Source of the DNA: Nonomuraea longispora
GTDB lineage: Bacteria; Actinomycetota; Actinomycetes; Streptosporangiales; Streptosporangiaceae
Length of the DNA stretch: 34,264 bases
Assembly (NCBI RefSeq): GCF_004348345.1
Contig: NZ_SMJZ01000082.1
Coordinates: 1-34,264, forward strand
Direction of reading: 5' to 3'
The notes beneath the pieces are model-generated. The model saw only the letters and a list, made by a program, of their open reading frames with translations, was not told the origin of the DNA and did no database searches. Positions 17,618-25,647 of the stretch are shown piece by piece (within the stretch, counting starts at the first letter, position 1; each line of letters opens with the position of its first letter). The position numbers and the translations under genes were made by a program.

Positions 17618-18666
17618 TAGAGCTCCACCCTCTTCACCAGGTCGCGCAGCGCGTCGTTGACGATGCCCGGACGCTCCAACTGGATCAGGTGCGAGGTGTC
17701 GGGCACCTCGGTGAGCTGCGCCTTGGGCAGCGCGGCGGCGATCGCCCTGCTGTGCTCGGGCGGGGTCAGCCAGTCGCCGTCGCCCACCAGGATCGCGGTG
17801 GGCACCGGGCCGAGCACGTGCAGCGCGGAGAGCTTGTCGTGGTTCATCAGCGCGGGGTAGAAGTCGGCGACCACCTCGGTCGGCGTCGCCCTGATCATCG
17901 ACTCGGCGAAGTCGACGAGGGTCGGGCTGACGTTCCTGGAGTCGCCGAAGCCCATGTAGCGGGTCATCAGGAAGGCGATGTCGCTGCCCGCGTGGCGGGT
18001 GCGGTCGACCAGCGCGCCGCGTTTGCCCAGCATCGACACCGTGGTGGGGGCCACCTTGTGCACGACCTTGGACAGCAGCGCGGGCAGGCCGAGGGTGATC
18101 TCGGCCAGCTTGCCCGCCGAGGTCGCGACGAGCGCGGCCGCGCGGATCTTCTCGCCGAACAACTCGGGACGGCGGTCGGCCAGCGCCATGATCGTCATGC
18201 CGCCCATGGAGTGGCCGACGAGCACGCACGGGCCGGGCACGTAGGCGTCGATCACCTCGGCCAGGTCGTCGCCCAGCCGGTCGATCGTGCTGTCGTCGGA
18301 GCCGCCGCGCTGCGAGCGGCCGTGGGAGCGCTGGTCCCACAGCACGAGCCGGTAGTTCTCCCGCAGGTCCTTGCGCTGGTAGTGCCAGGACTCCAGGCTG
18401 AGGCAGTAGCCGTGGCAGAAGACGACGGTCAGCGGCGCGTCGTCGGGGCCGTCGATCTCGACGTGCAGGACCTTGCCGTCGGAGGTGACGAGCGTGCGCT
18501 CCCTGCCCCGCAACTCGCCGAACGGCTCGCTGGCCTCGTCATCGGGGCGCAACCTGATGCGGCCGACCGCGTAGCGCTTGGCCAGCGCCGCCGCCGCGAC
18601 ACCGGCGGAAGCCGCACCGACGAGCGCGCCGGCGATCCCTACCCTGCGCCGTCTTGTCGTCGTCAT
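17617..18666 (-). CDS. Alpha/beta hydrolase
   Basis: About 349 residues from ATG 18666. An Arg-rich start and a hydrophobic Ala/Gly segment (residues 9-29) may anchor it in the membrane or act as a Tat-like leader (TRRRRVG). The hydrolase fold is complete: VVFCHGYCLS oxyanion region, LVGHSMGG with nucleophile Ser153, acid residue in ILVGDGDWLTPP and catalytic His in VPDTSHLIQLERP. Substrate unknown; such genes are commonly found between alr and tsaE in actinobacteria. AAGGG 8 bp before the ATG supports this start; ATG 18690 would add eight residues. Confidence 0.88.
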   Translation of the reverse strand: MTTTRRRRVGIAGALVGAASAGVAAAALAKRYAVGRIRLRPDDEASEPFGELRGRERTLVTSDGKVLHVEIDGPDDAPLTVVFCHGYCLSLESWHYQRKDLRENYRLVLWDQRSHGRSQRGGSDDSTIDRLGDDLAEVIDAYVPGPCVLVGHSMGGMTIMALADRRPELFGEKIRAAALVATSAGKLAEITLGLPALLSKVVHKVAPTTVSMLGKRGALVDRTRHAGSDIAFLMTRYMGFGDSRNVSPTLVDFAESMIRATPTEVVADFYPALMNHDKLSALHVLGPVPTAILVGDGDWLTPPEHSRAIAAALPKAQLTEVPDTSHLIQLERPGIVNDALRDLVKRVEL

Positions 18667-18712
18667 CTCCCCGACCCTTCTCCCGCTCATGCCCGCCGCG
18701 AGGTGCCCCGGG

Positions 18713-19858
18713 TCATCGCGAACTCCTGTGCTCGTAGACCCGCGGCACACGCGAACCGATCCTGGTCACGATCTCATGCGTGATCGTGCCGAGATTATCC
18801 GCCCACTCCTGAGCGGTCGGCTCGCCCCTGTCGCCCGGCCCGAACAGCACGATCTCGTCTCCGGCAGACAGCGGGTCGTCGCCCATGTCGATCATGAACT
18901 GGTCCATGCACACCCGGCCGGCGACCGTCCTGCGTCGCCCGCCCGCGAGCACCTCCGCCTTCCCCGTCGCGTGCCGCAGAACACCGTCGGCGTATCCGAG
19001 CGGCACGAGGGCGAGCGTCGTCTCGCGCTCGGTGACGTAGAGGTGGGCGTAGGACACCCCGGAGCCTTCGGGGACCCGCTTGACCAGCCCCGCCTGGGCC
19101 ACCAGTGTCATGGCCTGCCTGAGACCGAAGTCGCCCAGCTCGGGCACGGGGCTCAGGCCGTAGAGGGCGATGCCGGGCCTGACCAGGTCGTAGCGGGCCT
19201 CGGGCAGCGTCACAGTGGCGGCGGAGTTGGCGATGTGCCTGATCACATGGGAGCCGGCCGCGCCCGCCTGCTCGGCGAGCTTCAGCGCCGCCTCGAACGC
19301 CTCCAGCTGCCGCCCGATCGACGGATGGCCGGGGATGTCGGCGCAGGCGAAATGGGACCAGAGACCGGCGATCTCGATGACGCCCTCGGCTTGCAGCCGC
19401 AGCGCCCCCGCCAGCAGCGCCGGCCAGGCGGCGGGCGGGCAGCCGCCCCTGCTCATGCCGGTGTCGGCCTCCAGGTGCAGCTTCGCGGTGCGGCCCGTAC
19501 GCCGTGCGGCGGCGGCGATCTCGCCGAGCATGCCCTCGTCGGAGGCCGACAGCTCGACGTCGGCCCGCAGCGCCTCCTCGATCGGCTCTCCCGGGGTGAC
19601 GAGCCAGGACAGGATCGGCGCCGTCACACCGCCCTCGCGCAGCGCGAGCGCCTCCCTGACGAACGCGGTGCCGAGCCGGCTCGCGCCTCCCTCCAGGACC
19701 GCCTCGGACGTGGGCACCAGGCCGTGACCGTAGGCGTCGGCCTTGACCGCGCCCATCAGCTCCGCGCCACCGGCCCCCTCCTTGAGCAGGGCCACGTTGT
19801 GCCTGATCGCACCCAGGTCGACCCGAGCCTGCGCGGGCGTGGCCATCGGGGAGTACAT
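18713..19858 (-). CDS. alr: Alanine racemase
   Basis: About 381 residues. PLP enzyme making D-alanine for peptidoglycan. The PLP lysine is Lys39 in GAVKADAYGHG; LHLEADTGMSRGG, HIANSAAT and VRPGIALYG follow, and the second catalytic residue, Tyr, is in GSGVSYAHLY. The C-terminal beta domain has GRVCMDQFMIDMG. ATG 19858 is preferred, preceded by AGAAGA; ATG 19846 (MATPAQARVDLG) is equally family-like, and ATG 19879 is less likely. It heads the operon alr-hydrolase-tsaE; a terminator upstream separates it from nnr. Confidence 0.95.
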   Translation of the reverse strand: MYSPMATPAQARVDLGAIRHNVALLKEGAGGAELMGAVKADAYGHGLVPTSEAVLEGGASRLGTAFVREALALREGGVTAPILSWLVTPGEPIEEALRADVELSASDEGMLGEIAAAARRTGRTAKLHLEADTGMSRGGCPPAAWPALLAGALRLQAEGVIEIAGLWSHFACADIPGHPSIGRQLEAFEAALKLAEQAGAAGSHVIRHIANSAATVTLPEARYDLVRPGIALYGLSPVPELGDFGLRQAMTLVAQAGLVKRVPEGSGVSYAHLYVTERETTLALVPLGYADGVLRHATGKAEVLAGGRRRTVAGRVCMDQFMIDMGDDPLSAGDEIVLFGPGDRGEPTAQEWADNLGTITHEIVTRIGSRVPRVYEHRSSR

Positions 19859-19910
19859 TCTTCTAGTGTGGCAGGTCACGTACGTGGTCGAGCGCGATTT
19901 TCACCCCTCA

Positions 19911-19946
19911 CGGCCCCGGCGGCGAGGACTTTCGCCACCGGGGCCG
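19911..19946 (-). terminator. Terminator after the nnr gene
   Basis: A 9-bp perfect outer stem (CGGCCCCGG / CCGGGGCCG) continued by an inner GGCGA / TCGCC stem, 5 bp after the nnr stop and before alr. Confidence 0.75.
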
Positions 19947-19951
19947 CGCGG

Positions 19952-21403
19952 TCAGGCCGTGCCGCCGCTCACCGCGCGGATGGCCGCGGGGACGGCGGTG
20001 GCCACGTCGGCCGCCGTCAGCGGCGCGCCGCCGGCGGCCAGCCGTCCGGCCAGCCCGTGCAGGTAGGCCCCGCAGGACGCCGCGTCGTAGCAGCTCAGCC
20101 CCTGGGCGAGCAGCGAGCCGGCCACCCCGGACAGCACGTCGCCCGTGCCCCCTGTGGCCAGCCACGGCGAGCCGGTGACGTTGACCCGTACCGGCCGCGC
20201 GTCTTCCGCCACCACCGTGGTGGAGCCCTTGAGCAGCACGGTCACGCCGAGCTCCGCCGCCGCCCTGCGGGTGTGCTCCAGCCGGGCCGACTCGATGTCG
20301 TCGCGCTCGGCCCTGATCAGCCGCGCCAGCTCGCCCGCGTGCGGGGTGATCAGCACGGGCGCGCCGCGGCGCAGCAACGACCGGTCCCTGGCCACCAGCG
20401 TCAGCCCGTCGGCGTCGATCAGCACGGGCACGGTGGATGCGAGCACCCTGGCCGCCAGCTCGTGCGCCCAGTCGTCGGTGCCGAGCCCCGGCCCGAGCAC
20501 CCACGCCTGCACCCGCCCGACGCCGTCGACCGAGGGCCGGTCCAGCTCGGTGACGACCGCCTCGGGCCAGTGCCTGCGCACCTGCGCGACCGCCGCACGC
20601 GTCCCCGCGTAGCGCACCATGCCCGCGCCCGCGCGCAGCCCGCCGCCCACGGCGAGCACGGCGGCGCCGGTGTACAGGTCGCTGCCCGCCGCGACCCCCA
20701 GGACTCCCCTGCGGTACTTGTCCGACTCGTGGGCCGGCCGCGGCAGCAGCAGATCGACGTCGCCGCCGGTCAGCGCCGCCACGTCGGGATCGGGCAGGTG
20801 GGCGCCGAGCCCGATGTCGATCAGCTCCACCGTGCCCGCGCAGGCCGCGCCGGGATCGACGAGCAGCCCGGTCTTGTACGCGCCCATCGTCACGGTCACC
20901 TTGGCCCGCACGGCCGCTCCGGGCACCTGGCCGCTGCTCGCGTCGACCCCGCTCGGCACGTCGACCGCGACGATCGCGCCGCGGGCGGCGTTCGCCTGGG
21001 CCGCCAGCTCCGCGTACGACTCCCGCAACGCCCCCGCCGCCCCGATGCCGACGAGCCCGTCGATGATCAGGTCGGCGTCGTCGATCGCCGCCCGGTCGAC
21101 GACCCGGCCGCCCGCCCGCCTGAACGCCAGCAGGCCCGCCTCGTGGATCTTGGACCCGGCCGGCACGGCGCCCACCCGGGCCCCGCGCCGGGCCAGCCGT
21201 TCGCCCGCGTAGAGGGCGTCGCCGCCGTTGTCGCCGCTGCCGACGAGGAGCACGACGCGCTTGCCGTACACGCGGCCGAGCAGGTCGGCGCAGACGGCGG
21301 CGAGCCCCCACGCGGCCCGCTGCATCAGCGTGCCCTCCGGCAGGAGGGCCATGAGCGCGTGCTCGGCGCCACGGATCTGGTCGGCGGTGTAGGCGGTGCG
21401 CAT
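19952..21403 (-). CDS. nnr: Bifunctional NAD(P)H-hydrate epimerase / ADP-dependent dehydratase
   Basis: A 483-residue fusion that repairs damaged NADHX/NADPHX. The N-terminal YjeF_N epimerase domain (residues 1 to about 215) has VGSGDNGGDALYAG at 54-67 and VAVDVPSGVDASSGQVPG. The C-terminal ribokinase-like dehydratase (about 225-483) has VLITPHAGELARL, VLLKGSTTVVA and the catalytic GGTGDVLSG around residues 418-426. Full length; no broken motifs. It starts 9 bp after acpS ends, hence the same operon. Confidence 0.96.
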   Translation of the reverse strand: MRTAYTADQIRGAEHALMALLPEGTLMQRAAWGLAAVCADLLGRVYGKRVVLLVGSGDNGGDALYAGERLARRGARVGAVPAGSKIHEAGLLAFRRAGGRVVDRAAIDDADLIIDGLVGIGAAGALRESYAELAAQANAARGAIVAVDVPSGVDASSGQVPGAAVRAKVTVTMGAYKTGLLVDPGAACAGTVELIDIGLGAHLPDPDVAALTGGDVDLLLPRPAHESDKYRRGVLGVAAGSDLYTGAAVLAVGGGLRAGAGMVRYAGTRAAVAQVRRHWPEAVVTELDRPSVDGVGRVQAWVLGPGLGTDDWAHELAARVLASTVPVLIDADGLTLVARDRSLLRRGAPVLITPHAGELARLIRAERDDIESARLEHTRRAAAELGVTVLLKGSTTVVAEDARPVRVNVTGSPWLATGGTGDVLSGVAGSLLAQGLSCYDAASCGAYLHGLAGRLAAGGAPLTAADVATAVPAAIRAVSGGTA

Positions 21404-21412
21404 GATCCGAAG

Positions 21413-21763
21413 TTATCCCTCCGCGATCACGTAGGCCACGGCGACGCCCGCGTCATGGCTGAGTGAGAGGTGCCAGCGTCTGACCCCGAGCTCGCGCGCC
21501 ACCTCGGCGGCCCGCCCGGTGATCACGAGTTCGGGCTTGCCGAGGTCGTCGCAGCGCACCTCCGCCTCCTGGTGCCCCAGCCCTCGGGGAGCGCCGAGCG
21601 CCTTGGCCACGGCCTCCTTGGCGGCGAACCTGGCCGCCAGCGACTGCACCGGCAGCGGCCGTTCGGCCTCGGTGAACAACCGCTCGCGCAACCGCGGCGT
21701 GCGGCGGAGCGTCGCTTCGAAGCGGGGGATGTCCACGATGTCCACCCCGATGCCCACGATCAC
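21413..21763 (-). CDS. acpS: Holo-[acyl-carrier-protein] synthase
   Basis: A 116-residue AcpS-type phosphopantetheinyl transferase that moves 4'-phosphopantetheine from CoA to ACP. Magnesium-binding Asp8 lies in IVGIGVDIVDIPRFE and Glu50 in ARFAAKEAVAKAL; WHLSLSHDAGVAVAYVIAEG is the C-terminal substrate-binding segment. Normal length. It lies 10 bp after the PhoX-like gene and 9 bp before nnr. Confidence 0.96.
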   Translation of the reverse strand: MIVGIGVDIVDIPRFEATLRRTPRLRERLFTEAERPLPVQSLAARFAAKEAVAKALGAPRGLGHQEAEVRCDDLGKPELVITGRAAEVARELGVRRWHLSLSHDAGVAVAYVIAEG

Positions 21764-21773
21764 CGCACCAAGC

Positions 21774-23186
21774 CTAGAACAACCCCTTCTCCCACGGCCC
21801 CCAGATGGCGATCGACATGCCGTGTTCGGCCTGGACGTTGACGTAGAGCGTGTGGCCGCCCGGTCCGAACGTGGAGCCGGCGAACTCGGCTCCGGCGTCT
21901 CCGGGGATCGGCTCCAGGCGGCAGAAGTCGAAGATCTCCCCCGACCTGGTGAGCCCGCGCAGGAAGTTGGCGCCGTCGCCGTCCTCGCACAACACCAGCG
22001 TGCCGCGGCGGCTGACCGTCACGTTGTCGGGCAGGTCGAGCACCTCCGAGCGCGGTGACTCGTAGGCGAGCTTGAGCCGGTGGCTCCACGTCTCGTACGC
22101 CCAGACCTGTCCCCGCCCCTTGCCGAACCCGTCGGGCGGGGTGTCGCCGGCCGCGGTGGCCCCGCCCTGGGTCGAGACGAAGTAGACCGTCCCCTGGCGG
22201 TAGACCGCGCCCTCCAACCGGGAGAAGATCGCCGCGCCGGCCTCCCTGCCCTGCCGGCCCACGGCCTGGACGGCCTCGTCGTTGGAGGGCGTGCCCGTGA
22301 AGCGGGGGTCGGGATCGTCGATGTCCACCCACGTGACGGCGTAGGAGGCGCCCGGCTCCTGGCCCGTGGACAGGTCCTTGCGCTTGGCGCCCTTGACCGC
22401 GAGCATCTGCAGCCTGCCGCCGTCGAGCAGCCGCCCGGCCACGGCGGGGTGTTTGGGCGGGAGATAACGGTAGAAGCCGGACGGGAAGCCGAAGTTGTCC
22501 TCGGTGAGGTAGATGGCGCCCGTGGAGGGGTCGAAGGCGGCCGACTCGTGCGCGAAACGTCCCGCCGACCTGATCGGCCGGGCGTCGGCCGGGCGTCCGA
22601 GCGGCACCTCGAAGATGTAGCCGTGCGGGCGGGTGAGCTTGGAGTTGTCGCCGCCGGAGAAGTCGTCGCCCACGTCGGGGCCGTTGACCGTCTCCTCGCA
22701 CGTCACCCATGCGCCCCATGACATGGGGCCGCCCGAGCAGTTCATCATGGTGCCGTTGAGCGACGGGCCACTTTTGATCACCTCTCCGTAGCGGGTGACC
22801 TGCAGCGTCGAGGTGCCTCCCCCGGCCATGGGGTCGTACGCTCTGTCCTTGTCGCCGAACGCGCCGACGGGCCCGTTGACCTCATGGTTGCGGACCAGGA
22901 CGGCGCTGCCCTTGGGGCCGGCGAAGGCCGCCATGCCGTCGTGCCTGCCGGGCACGGCCGAGCCGTCGCCGAACCGGTCGCCCGCGAGGCTGAACGAGCG
23001 GTACTTGAACCCGTCGGGCAGGCGCAGGCGCACCTTGCCGTCACGGAGATCGCGTACGGGACGCGGCGGCCCGTACGCGCGCACCGGCTTCGCACCCCCT
23101 TGGGCGCCCGCGCAGGCCACCCCGGCGAAGGGGCCCGCGACGCCGGCTGCGGCGACCACGCTGGTGATGAAACGACGACGGTCCAC
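21774..23186 (-). CDS. PhoX-like (DUF839) Tat-exported protein
   Basis: A 470-residue protein with a twin-arginine leader (DRRRFITSVVAAAGVAGPFAG) and a cysteine in GVACAGAQ that may be a lipobox. The mature part is the PhoX beta-propeller: LPDGFKYRSFSLAGDRFGDG, VRNHEVNGPVGAF, NCSGGPMSWGAWVTCEE (the conserved NC-GG-TPWGTW-CEE type motif), HESAAFDPSTGAIYLTEDN and LVLCEDGDGANF. True PhoX enzymes are Ca/Fe alkaline phosphatases; family members often lack phosphatase activity, so phosphate release outside the cell is only inferred. The GTG start is supported by GGGAGG 5 bp upstream. No PHO box is obvious in the 155-bp divergent spacer. Confidence 0.88.
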   Translation of the reverse strand: MDRRRFITSVVAAAGVAGPFAGVACAGAQGGAKPVRAYGPPRPVRDLRDGKVRLRLPDGFKYRSFSLAGDRFGDGSAVPGRHDGMAAFAGPKGSAVLVRNHEVNGPVGAFGDKDRAYDPMAGGGTSTLQVTRYGEVIKSGPSLNGTMMNCSGGPMSWGAWVTCEETVNGPDVGDDFSGGDNSKLTRPHGYIFEVPLGRPADARPIRSAGRFAHESAAFDPSTGAIYLTEDNFGFPSGFYRYLPPKHPAVAGRLLDGGRLQMLAVKGAKRKDLSTGQEPGASYAVTWVDIDDPDPRFTGTPSNDEAVQAVGRQGREAGAAIFSRLEGAVYRQGTVYFVSTQGGATAAGDTPPDGFGKGRGQVWAYETWSHRLKLAYESPRSEVLDLPDNVTVSRRGTLVLCEDGDGANFLRGLTRSGEIFDFCRLEPIPGDAGAEFAGSTFGPGGHTLYVNVQAEHGMSIAIWGPWEKGLF

Positions 23187-23267
23187 GGAAGCCTCCCGCC
23201 CGCAACAGTAACCCCCGACAAACCTTCATATATCGGAATCGGGGGTGATTCTCGCAGCCCCGGATCG

Positions 23268-23288
23268 CCGTCCACAGCCTGTGGACAA
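23268..23288. promoter_or_regulatory. Inverted pair of DnaA-box-like sites upstream of coaA
   Basis: TTGTCCACA, the actinobacterial DnaA-box consensus, is present without mismatch on the minus strand (23280-23288). Opposite it CCGTCCACA (7 of 9) lies at 23268-23276; together they form the palindrome GTCCACAG-C-CTGTGGAC. The site is about 55 bp before the coaA start. Confidence 0.5.
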
Positions 23289-23329
23289 CCTCCCCGCGCC
23301 CCGGCAGGATCCGGCCTCTCCCGCATCGC

Positions 23330-23335
23330 TACGCT
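23330..23335 (+). promoter_or_regulatory. Leaderless-type -10 box for coaA
   Basis: TACGCT followed by exactly 6 bp and the GTG at 23342. No Shine-Dalgarno sequence precedes the start. Confidence 0.5.
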
Positions 23336-23341
23336 GCCTAG

Positions 23342-24259
23342 GTGAACAACGGCTACGTGGAACTGAGCAGGGAGCAGTGGAGCGAGCTCCGCAAGAACAC
23401 GCCCTTGACTCTCACCGCAGGCGAGCTGGAAGAGCTGCGCGGCGTCGACGACCCCATCGACCTGACCGAAGTCACCGACATCTACCTCCCCCTGACCCGG
23501 CTGCTGAACTTGCACTTCACCGGGTCCAAACAACGCAGCAGCGTGCTGAGCGCCTTCCTCGGGCGTGACGAACAGCGCGTGCCGTACATCCTGGGCATCG
23601 CGGGCAGCGTCGCGGTCGGCAAGTCGACGACGGCGCGGTTGTTGCACACCCTCCTGGCCCGCTGGCCCGAGCACATGCACGTGGAGCTGGTCACCACCGA
23701 CAGTTTCCTCTACCCGAACGCGGTGCTGGAGAAGAAGGGCATCATGCACCGCAAGGGCTTCCCCGAAAGCTATGACCGGCGGGCGCTGGTCAGGTTCGTG
23801 GCAGAGGTCAAGGCCGGGGCCGCGGAGACGCGGGCGCCGGTCTACAGCCACCTCGAGTACGACATCGTCCCCAGTGCCCACCAGACCGTGAAGAGCCCCG
23901 ACATCCTGATCATCGAGGGCCTCAACGTCCTCCAGCCCGCCCCTCCCACTTCCCTCGCCGTCAACGACTACTTCGACTTCTCCCTCTACGTCGACGCCAA
24001 GGTCGAGGACATCCGCACCTGGTACGTCGAACGTTTCCACAAGCTCCGCCGGACCGCCTTCGAAGACCCGAAGTCGTACTTCCGGCACATCGCGGAAATG
24101 TCGTACGACGAGGCCACGGAGTTCGCGGTCAACGTCTGGCGCGACATCAACGAACGTAACCTCGTCGAGAACATCGCCCCCACCAGAGGCCGCGCCGACC
24201 TGGTCCTCAAGAAGGCCGCCGATCACTCGGTGCGACGCGTACGGCTCCGCCAGACCTGA
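23342..24259 (+). CDS. coaA: Type I pantothenate kinase
   Basis: A 305-residue P-loop kinase that phosphorylates pantothenate, the first step of CoA synthesis. Walker A is [18 protein letters not shown] with Lys94; [34 protein letters not shown] and [26 protein letters not shown] are the classical CoaA segments, and the C-terminus has YFRHIAEMS and [20 protein letters not shown]. Full length. The GTG start fits a leaderless promoter. It is divergent from the PhoX-like gene and monocistronic by context. Confidence 0.97.
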   Translation: MNNGYVELSREQWSELRKNTPLTLTAGELEELRGVDDPIDLTEVTDIYLPLTRLLNLHFTGSKQRSSVLSAFLGRDEQRVPYILGIAGSVAVGKSTTARLLHTLLARWPEHMHVELVTTDSFLYPNAVLEKKGIMHRKGFPESYDRRALVRFVAEVKAGAAETRAPVYSHLEYDIVPSAHQTVKSPDILIIEGLNVLQPAPPTSLAVNDYFDFSLYVDAKVEDIRTWYVERFHKLRRTAFEDPKSYFRHIAEMSYDEATEFAVNVWRDINERNLVENIAPTRGRADLVLKKAADHSVRRVRLRQT

Positions 24260-24365
24260 ACGCCTCATCGAACACGAAGCGCGCGAACCTGCCCCCGCAC
24301 CCCTGGTCGTCGATGCCCGCGAACCAGCACTCCTCACCGTGTTCGTGGCAGTTGAAGCGGCACAT
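24207..24365 (-). CDS. Cys-rich 52-aa reading frame opposite the coaA end
   Basis: ATG at 24365 with GAGGG 8 bp upstream; TGA at 24207, so the last 53 bp run antisense to coaA. The product starts [17 protein letters not shown] and continues [20 protein letters not shown]; Cys2, Cys6, His7, His9, Cys13 and Cys23 could bind a metal. In the part that does not overlap coaA nearly all codons end in G or C (about 92% of the first 37), the signature of real genes in this DNA. No family recognised. It could instead be the head of a lost gene. Confidence 0.45.
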   Translation of the reverse strand: MCRFNCHEHGEECWFAGIDDQGCGGRFARFVFDEAFRSGGAVRVAPSDRRPS

Positions 24366-24428
24366 GCGAGAAACCCTCGCGTACGCCGGTCAAAACCCCG
24401 TCAACGTCCGATCGACGACAATGGCCGG

Positions 24429-24698
24429 ATGCTCCATCTACGTTTGATCAGCGTGGCCGGCGTGTCGTCGATCACGGCGGGCAAGTCGACGGCCCTGATC
24501 GACGTGTTCATCTCCGTCACCACGGTGCCCGCCGCCGGCTACCTGGCCGTCGCGCTCGCGTTCGGCCAGTGGGCGCAGGTCGCGGGCTCGGTGTCGCAGC
24601 TGTCGATGAACGTGGCCGGCATGATCCTGGCGGGCACCACGACCCTGATGGTCCAGCGGAAATTCTGGCCTCAAGTAGGACGTCGTTCATCCGTGTGA
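24429..24698 (+). pseudogene. DUF389 membrane-protein gene with in-frame internal deletion
   Basis: The 89-codon frame begins MLHLRLI, the usual start of actinobacterial DUF389 proteins, and then jumps directly to what corresponds to their last membrane helices: AGKSTALIDVFISVTTVPAA, GYLAVALAFGQW and SVSQLSMNVAGMILAGTTTL. Intact members have about 300 or more residues with several more helices, so some 200 or more residues are missing while the frame is kept. Two hydrophobic segments remain, so a short membrane peptide could still be made. The last residues (KFWPQVGRRSSV) do not look like the family. The assignment is by pattern memory. Confidence 0.65.
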
Positions 24699-24725
24699 AC
24701 GAGGCCACAGCGCTGATCTGCCCGG

Positions 24726-24731
24726 TAGTGT
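24726..24731 (+). promoter_or_regulatory. Leaderless-type -10 box for the ABC operon
   Basis: TAGTGT is followed by 7 bp and the ATG of the first ATPase gene at 24739. No ribosome-binding site is visible. Confidence 0.5.
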
Positions 24732-24738
24732 CCGGCAC

Positions 24739-25647
24739 ATGCACATCCTCGCCACCGAGGGGCTGACCAAGCGCTTTCCCACCGTCACGGCGGTCGATCA
24801 GCTCTCCGTCACCGTGGGGTCCGGTGTCACCGGCCTGGTCGGGGCGAACGGCGCGGGCAAGTCGACACTGATCAAGATCCTGCTCGGCCTGCTGCCACCG
24901 TCCGGCGGCACCGCCCGGGTGCTCGATCTGGACGTCACCGCGCAGGGCGCGGAGATCCGCAGGCTCGTCGGCTACATGCCCGAGCACGAGTGTCTTCCGC
25001 CCGACGTCTCCGCCACCGAGTTAGTCGTCCACCTGGCCCAGATGTCCGGGCTGCCGCGTACGGCGGCCCGCGAACGGGCCGCCGACGTCCTGCGCCACGT
25101 CGGCCTGGCAGAAGAGCGCTACCGACCCGTCGGGGGCTACTCCACCGGCATGAAGCAGCGCGTCAAGCTGGCCCAGGCCCTGGTCCACGACCCGAAACTG
25201 ATTTTTCTCGACGAGCCCACCAACGGGCTCGACCCGCGCGGCCGCGACGAGATGCTGACGCTGGTCCGGCGCATCGGCACCGAGTTCGGCATCAGCGTGC
25301 TCGTCACCTCCCACCTGCTGGGCGAGCTGGAGCGCATCTGCGACCACGTGATCGTCATCGACGCCGGGCGGCTGCTGCGCTCCTCTGCGATCGGCGAGTT
25401 CACCCAGGCCACGCAGACCGTCACGGTCGAGGTCGACGAGGGCCTTGACGCGCTGACCGCCCGCCTGACGAGCGACGGCCAGACCGTGTCGCCGCAGGGC
25501 CGCATGCTGGTGGTGAAGGTGCTCGGGCCCGAGACGTACGACGCCATCCGCGACGCCGCCGTCGACCTGGATCTCTGCCTCATCCGCCTGGAGCAGGGAC
25601 GTCACCGCATCGAGGACGTCTTCCGGGAGGAGAGCACCAGTGTCTGA
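24739..25647 (+). CDS. ABC transporter ATP-binding protein 1
   Basis: A 302-residue nucleotide-binding subunit of an ABC-2-type exporter. Walker A GANGAGKST at 35-43, signature YSTGMKQRVKLAQALVH in the CcmA/DrrA style (S-T-G-M-K/R-Q-R), Walker B LIFLDEPTNGLDP and H-loop LVTSHLLGELERI. The last 80 residues are the C-terminal extension usual in this group. Its end overlaps the permease start by 8 bp. First gene of a four-gene ATPase-permease-ATPase-permease operon; the substrate cannot be read from the sequence. Confidence 0.93.
   Translation: MHILATEGLTKRFPTVTAVDQLSVTVGSGVTGLVGANGAGKSTLIKILLGLLPPSGGTARVLDLDVTAQGAEIRRLVGYMPEHECLPPDVSATELVVHLAQMSGLPRTAARERAADVLRHVGLAEERYRPVGGYSTGMKQRVKLAQALVHDPKLIFLDEPTNGLDPRGRDEMLTLVRRIGTEFGISVLVTSHLLGELERICDHVIVIDAGRLLRSSAIGEFTQATQTVTVEVDEGLDALTARLTSDGQTVSPQGRMLVVKVLGPETYDAIRDAAVDLDLCLIRLEQGRHRIEDVFREESTSV

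Noticed and set aside
18578-21466. A 962-codon open frame on the plus strand
   Set aside because: It is antisense to the hydrolase, alr and nnr genes; its His/Arg/Gly/Val-rich text is the usual shadow of high-GC genes.
23268-23288. Replication origin
   Set aside because: Only one perfect and one imperfect DnaA box, with no A/T-rich unwinding element and no dnaA or dnaN genes.
22778-24337. A 519-codon minus-strand frame across the phoX-coaA spacer
   Set aside because: It runs antisense to coaA and through the divergent promoter region; no domain is seen.
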